From the NCBI GenBank assembly GCA_002303765.1, contig DBCB01000169.1, positions 1 through 25,442 on the forward strand: a stretch of DNA of 25,442 bases. The letters run 5' to 3'. The position numbers and the translations under genes were made by a program. Below the pieces are notes generated by a model. It searched no databases. It had not been told where the DNA came from and saw only the letters and a list, made by a program, of their open reading frames with translations. Positions 23,973-25,442 of the stretch are shown piece after piece. Origin of the DNA: Planctomycetaceae bacterium UBA969. Lineage in GTDB: Bacteria; Planctomycetota; Planctomycetia; Gemmatales; Gemmataceae. Numbering within the stretch: position 1 is the first letter of the stretch; each line of letters begins with the position of its first letter.

Positions 23973-24005
23973 AGGATGCTCATGTTAATCATGGGCATCC
24001 TTTTT
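23973..24005 (+). terminator. Intrinsic terminator after multiheme cytochrome
   Basis: A 12-bp stem with one T-G wobble (23973-23984 with 23990-24001), a 5-nt loop TTAAT, and T at 24001-24005, 28 nt after the cytochrome stop. Confidence 0.9.
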
Positions 24006-24107
24006 CATTTGCACACGGCAAATTGAAAAAACTTATCCAGATGTACCTGCGACCATGGAAGCCAGACTTTTGGGAAAACGTTGGTTCAACACTAATGCTG
24101 ATTAATG

Positions 24108-24130
24108 AAAAAGAAGCAGCTTCTTTATTG
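24108..24130 (-). repeat. 23-nt palindromic element, copy 1, downstream of hicA
   Basis: AAAAAGAAGCAGCTTCTT followed by TATTG. AAAGAAG pairs with CTTCTTT around a 3-nt loop, and on the minus strand a run of T follows the stem, so after the hicA stop at 24145 this may serve as its terminator. A near-identical copy lies at 24688-24710 on the other side of hicBA. Confidence 0.6.
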
Positions 24131-24144
24131 TTTTAAGGTGTTTA

Positions 24145-24366
24145 TTATTTAGGAAGTGTTTCAATAAATTCTTCGGCACTAACGCTAGCTTGTTTCAAGA
24201 TTCCGCTAAGTGTTCCCGTCTTGATTTCACGATGATTTGGAACGACACATCCCGTTGGCCCCCGCCTTAAAATAATATGGCTACCTTTTTGGCGAAGTAC
24301 AATAAAACCAAGACGTTCCAGTGTCCGAATTACTTCTGCCCCAGAAACCAAAGGTAATTTAGGCAT
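24145..24366 (-). CDS. hicA: HicA-family toxin (mRNA interferase)
   Basis: The 73-residue protein has the small double-stranded-RNA-binding-like fold of HicA toxins: S-G-A-E-V-I-R-T-L-E-R-L-G-F at residues 8-21 and the catalytic His H30 in K-G-S-H-I-I-L. HicA cleaves mRNA and slows growth until neutralised by HicB. The catalytic residue is kept, so the toxin is probably active. It starts inside hicB, with an 8-nt overlap ATGCCTAA, so it depends on hicB translation. Order is antitoxin first, toxin second, the reverse of E. coli hicAB. The pair stands alone between a cytochrome and an isochorismatase-like gene; hosts often carry such modules as accessory genes. Confidence 0.92.
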   Translation of the reverse strand: MPKLPLVSGAEVIRTLERLGFIVLRQKGSHIILRRGPTGCVVPNHREIKTGTLSGILKQASVSAEEFIETLPK

Positions 24367-24565
24367 TCACGGGTATATCAAAAGTGGTGATGATTGCTTG
24401 ACTATTAAAAGGGATTGGAAATTCTTCAAGATAAAGCAAAGTAGCTTCTCTTAAATTTGCCAAAGCCTCTTCCATAGACTCGCCTTGGGTGGTTGTCCCG
24501 GTTTCGGGGTTCGAAGCAGTAAACCCACCTTCGGGTGCTGGAACAATAACTGCGGTGAGTATCAT
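24359..24565 (-). CDS. hicB: HicB-family antitoxin (short form)
   Basis: The 68-residue protein has the partial RNase H-like fold of HicB: A-V-I-V-P-A-P-E-G-G-F-T-A near the start and T-Q-G-E-S-M-E-E-A-L-A-N-L-R-E-A in the middle, which binds HicA. It is short and lacks the C-terminal helix-turn-helix or ribbon-helix-helix DNA-binding domain of longer HicB proteins, so it probably cannot repress its own promoter in the usual way. AAAGG lies about 8 nt before the minus-strand ATG at 24565. It overlaps hicA by 8 nt. Confidence 0.9.
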   Translation of the reverse strand: MILTAVIVPAPEGGFTASNPETGTTTQGESMEEALANLREATLLYLEEFPIPFNSQAIITTFDIPVNA

Positions 24566-24687
24566 TAGCTTACCTTTAAAATCTTAAGTGGATTCATTGT
24601 TTAAATCTTAACAGTTTATTTAAATTTTACAATAAGCGTAACTCCAGTGCACAGAGTTGAAGGTGATGCCAATATTAGAAACGATTC

Positions 24688-24710
24688 AAAAAGAAGCAGC
24701 TTCTTGATTG
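24688..24710 (-). repeat. 23-nt palindromic element, copy 2, upstream of hicB
   Basis: Same sequence as 24108-24130 except G for T at 24706, same orientation, 580 nt away. It lies 122 nt upstream of hicB and 63 nt before the start of the isochorismatase-like gene. No gene on the minus strand ends here within the window, so it is not simply a terminator of a visible gene. Confidence 0.6.
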
Positions 24711-24773
24711 CCCCTGCAATAGGATCAATTAAACTGATTCTATCTCTCACCTTGGCCATTTAGGAATAGTGCA

Positions 24774-25442
24774 ATGCTAAATCACGAATATCTCCCAACG
24801 GTTCTTATGCTTTCACTCACCCTTGCAGGAAGCTTGCAAGCTGCAGATTTCTCGCTTTCTCTAAGACAGCAAACCGATAAAAATCAAACGCTTCAACGCA
24901 CCATCGAAAAGCAATCCTGGAAAGTTAATGAAACCGCGTTCATCGTTTGTGATGTTTGGGATTATCATCACAGCATCAATGCAGTCCGCAGGTTGGAAGA
25001 ATTTGCACCAACGCTTAACAAGGTGTTACAAACAGCTCGTAGCCAAGGTTCGTTGATCATTCATTCTCCAAGCGATTGCATGGATACTTATAAAGATAAC
25101 CCCGCAAGATTGCGTGCGATTAATTCCCCCAAAGCGGTAAACCTTCCTCTTAGTATTGAATCTTGGTGTTCGCGAATCCCTGCAGAAGAAAAAGCCTTTT
25201 ACCCAATAGATCAATCCGATGGTGGCGAAGATGATGATCCAGAAGAACATAAGGCTTGGGCGTTAAAATTGAAAGGCCTTGGCCGTAATCCCGGCATGCC
25301 CTGGAAGGCTCAATCTTCCCTCATCGAAATAGATACTAATAAAGATTTCATCAGCGATAAGGGCGATGAAGTTTGGAACATCCTTGAACAAAAAGGCATC
25401 AAGAATGTTGTTCTTTTGGGTGTTCATACCAACATGTGTGTT
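24774..25442 (+). CDS. Secreted isochorismatase-like cysteine hydrolase (3' truncated by window end)
   Basis: The first 223 codons are open to the window edge, without a stop. A signal peptide ends near A-G-S-L-Q-A (residues 18-23), so the enzyme is exported. The catalytic Asp is likely D60 in F-I-V-C-D-V-W-D, and the nucleophile Cys is C222 in G-V-H-T-N-M-C-V, the hallmark of the isochorismatase/nicotinamidase-like hydrolase superfamily. An acidic segment lies at 152-159. The substrate cannot be told; exported members with this long insertion are known to me mainly from planctomycetes and related bacteria. AGGA at 24762-24765 lies 8 nt before ATG 24774. The remainder of the gene is beyond the window. 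Confidence 0.85.
   Translation, partial: MLNHEYLPTVLMLSLTLAGSLQAADFSLSLRQQTDKNQTLQRTIEKQSWKVNETAFIVCDVWDYHHSINAVRRLEEFAPTLNKVLQTARSQGSLIIHSPSDCMDTYKDNPARLRAINSPKAVNLPLSIESWCSRIPAEEKAFYPIDQSDGGEDDDPEEHKAWALKLKGLGRNPGMPWKAQSSLIEIDTNKDFISDKGDEVWNILEQKGIKNVVLLGVHTNMCV

Noticed and set aside
1..25442. tRNA, rRNA, CRISPR array, insertion sequence or prophage
   Set aside because: I looked for cloverleaf-like or conserved RNA segments, spaced repeats, transposase or integrase motifs and saw none; a tRNAscan or IS search would be needed to exclude them fully.

Overview
The window looks like a chromosomal segment of a planctomycete, possibly a low-to-moderate G+C relative of the Gemmatales; the lineage is inferred from protein content only. 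The pointers are a DUF1571-type lipoprotein (433-1614), a large secreted protein with the N-terminal LEDRSVPA motif and Ca-binding-type repeats (14837-17437), an ECF-type sigma factor with a membrane partner, and a big multiheme cytochrome fused to LVIVD repeats. I see no rRNA, tRNA, CRISPR, transposase, integrase or phage gene.

Left part (1-5643): a DUF1571 lipoprotein, a single-domain response regulator, a stand-alone groES, a secreted prenyltransferase/squalene-oxidase-repeat protein translationally overlapping a NicO-type nickel/cobalt transporter, and a small hypothetical protein on the minus strand. Several genes end in clear intrinsic terminators.

Middle (5644-14759): an ECF sigma factor directly abutting a small multipass membrane protein with an internal duplication; then, convergent with only 3 nt between stops, a minus-strand glycogen/alpha-glucan operon transcribed glgA - GH57 glycosidase - GalT-like nucleotidyltransferase. 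The GalT-like enzyme may act on ADP-glucose rather than galactose-1-phosphate in this setting. On the plus strand follow mnmA (tRNA 2-thiouridylase) and a YwlE-like phosphatase plus rpiB pair, the same two-gene order as ywlE-ywlF in Bacillus subtilis.

Right part (14760-25442): a bidirectional terminator separates rpiB from a convergent 866-aa extracellular protein that combines Ca-binding-type repeats with two GlcG/HbpS-like (heme-binding-type) domains. Divergent from it, across a 358-bp region with repeated TACCGAT motifs, lies a probable outer-membrane beta-barrel, followed after a terminator-like hairpin by a 1349-aa cytochrome with nine CXXCH motifs plus one CX4CH and a C-terminal LVIVD beta-propeller. 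Heme-binding-type surface protein, porin and giant cytochrome together are the most interesting candidate for an undescribed system (porin-cytochrome electron transfer or heme handling across the outer membrane). The window ends with a hicBA toxin-antitoxin pair bracketed by two copies of a 23-nt palindromic element, and a 3'-truncated secreted isochorismatase-like hydrolase.
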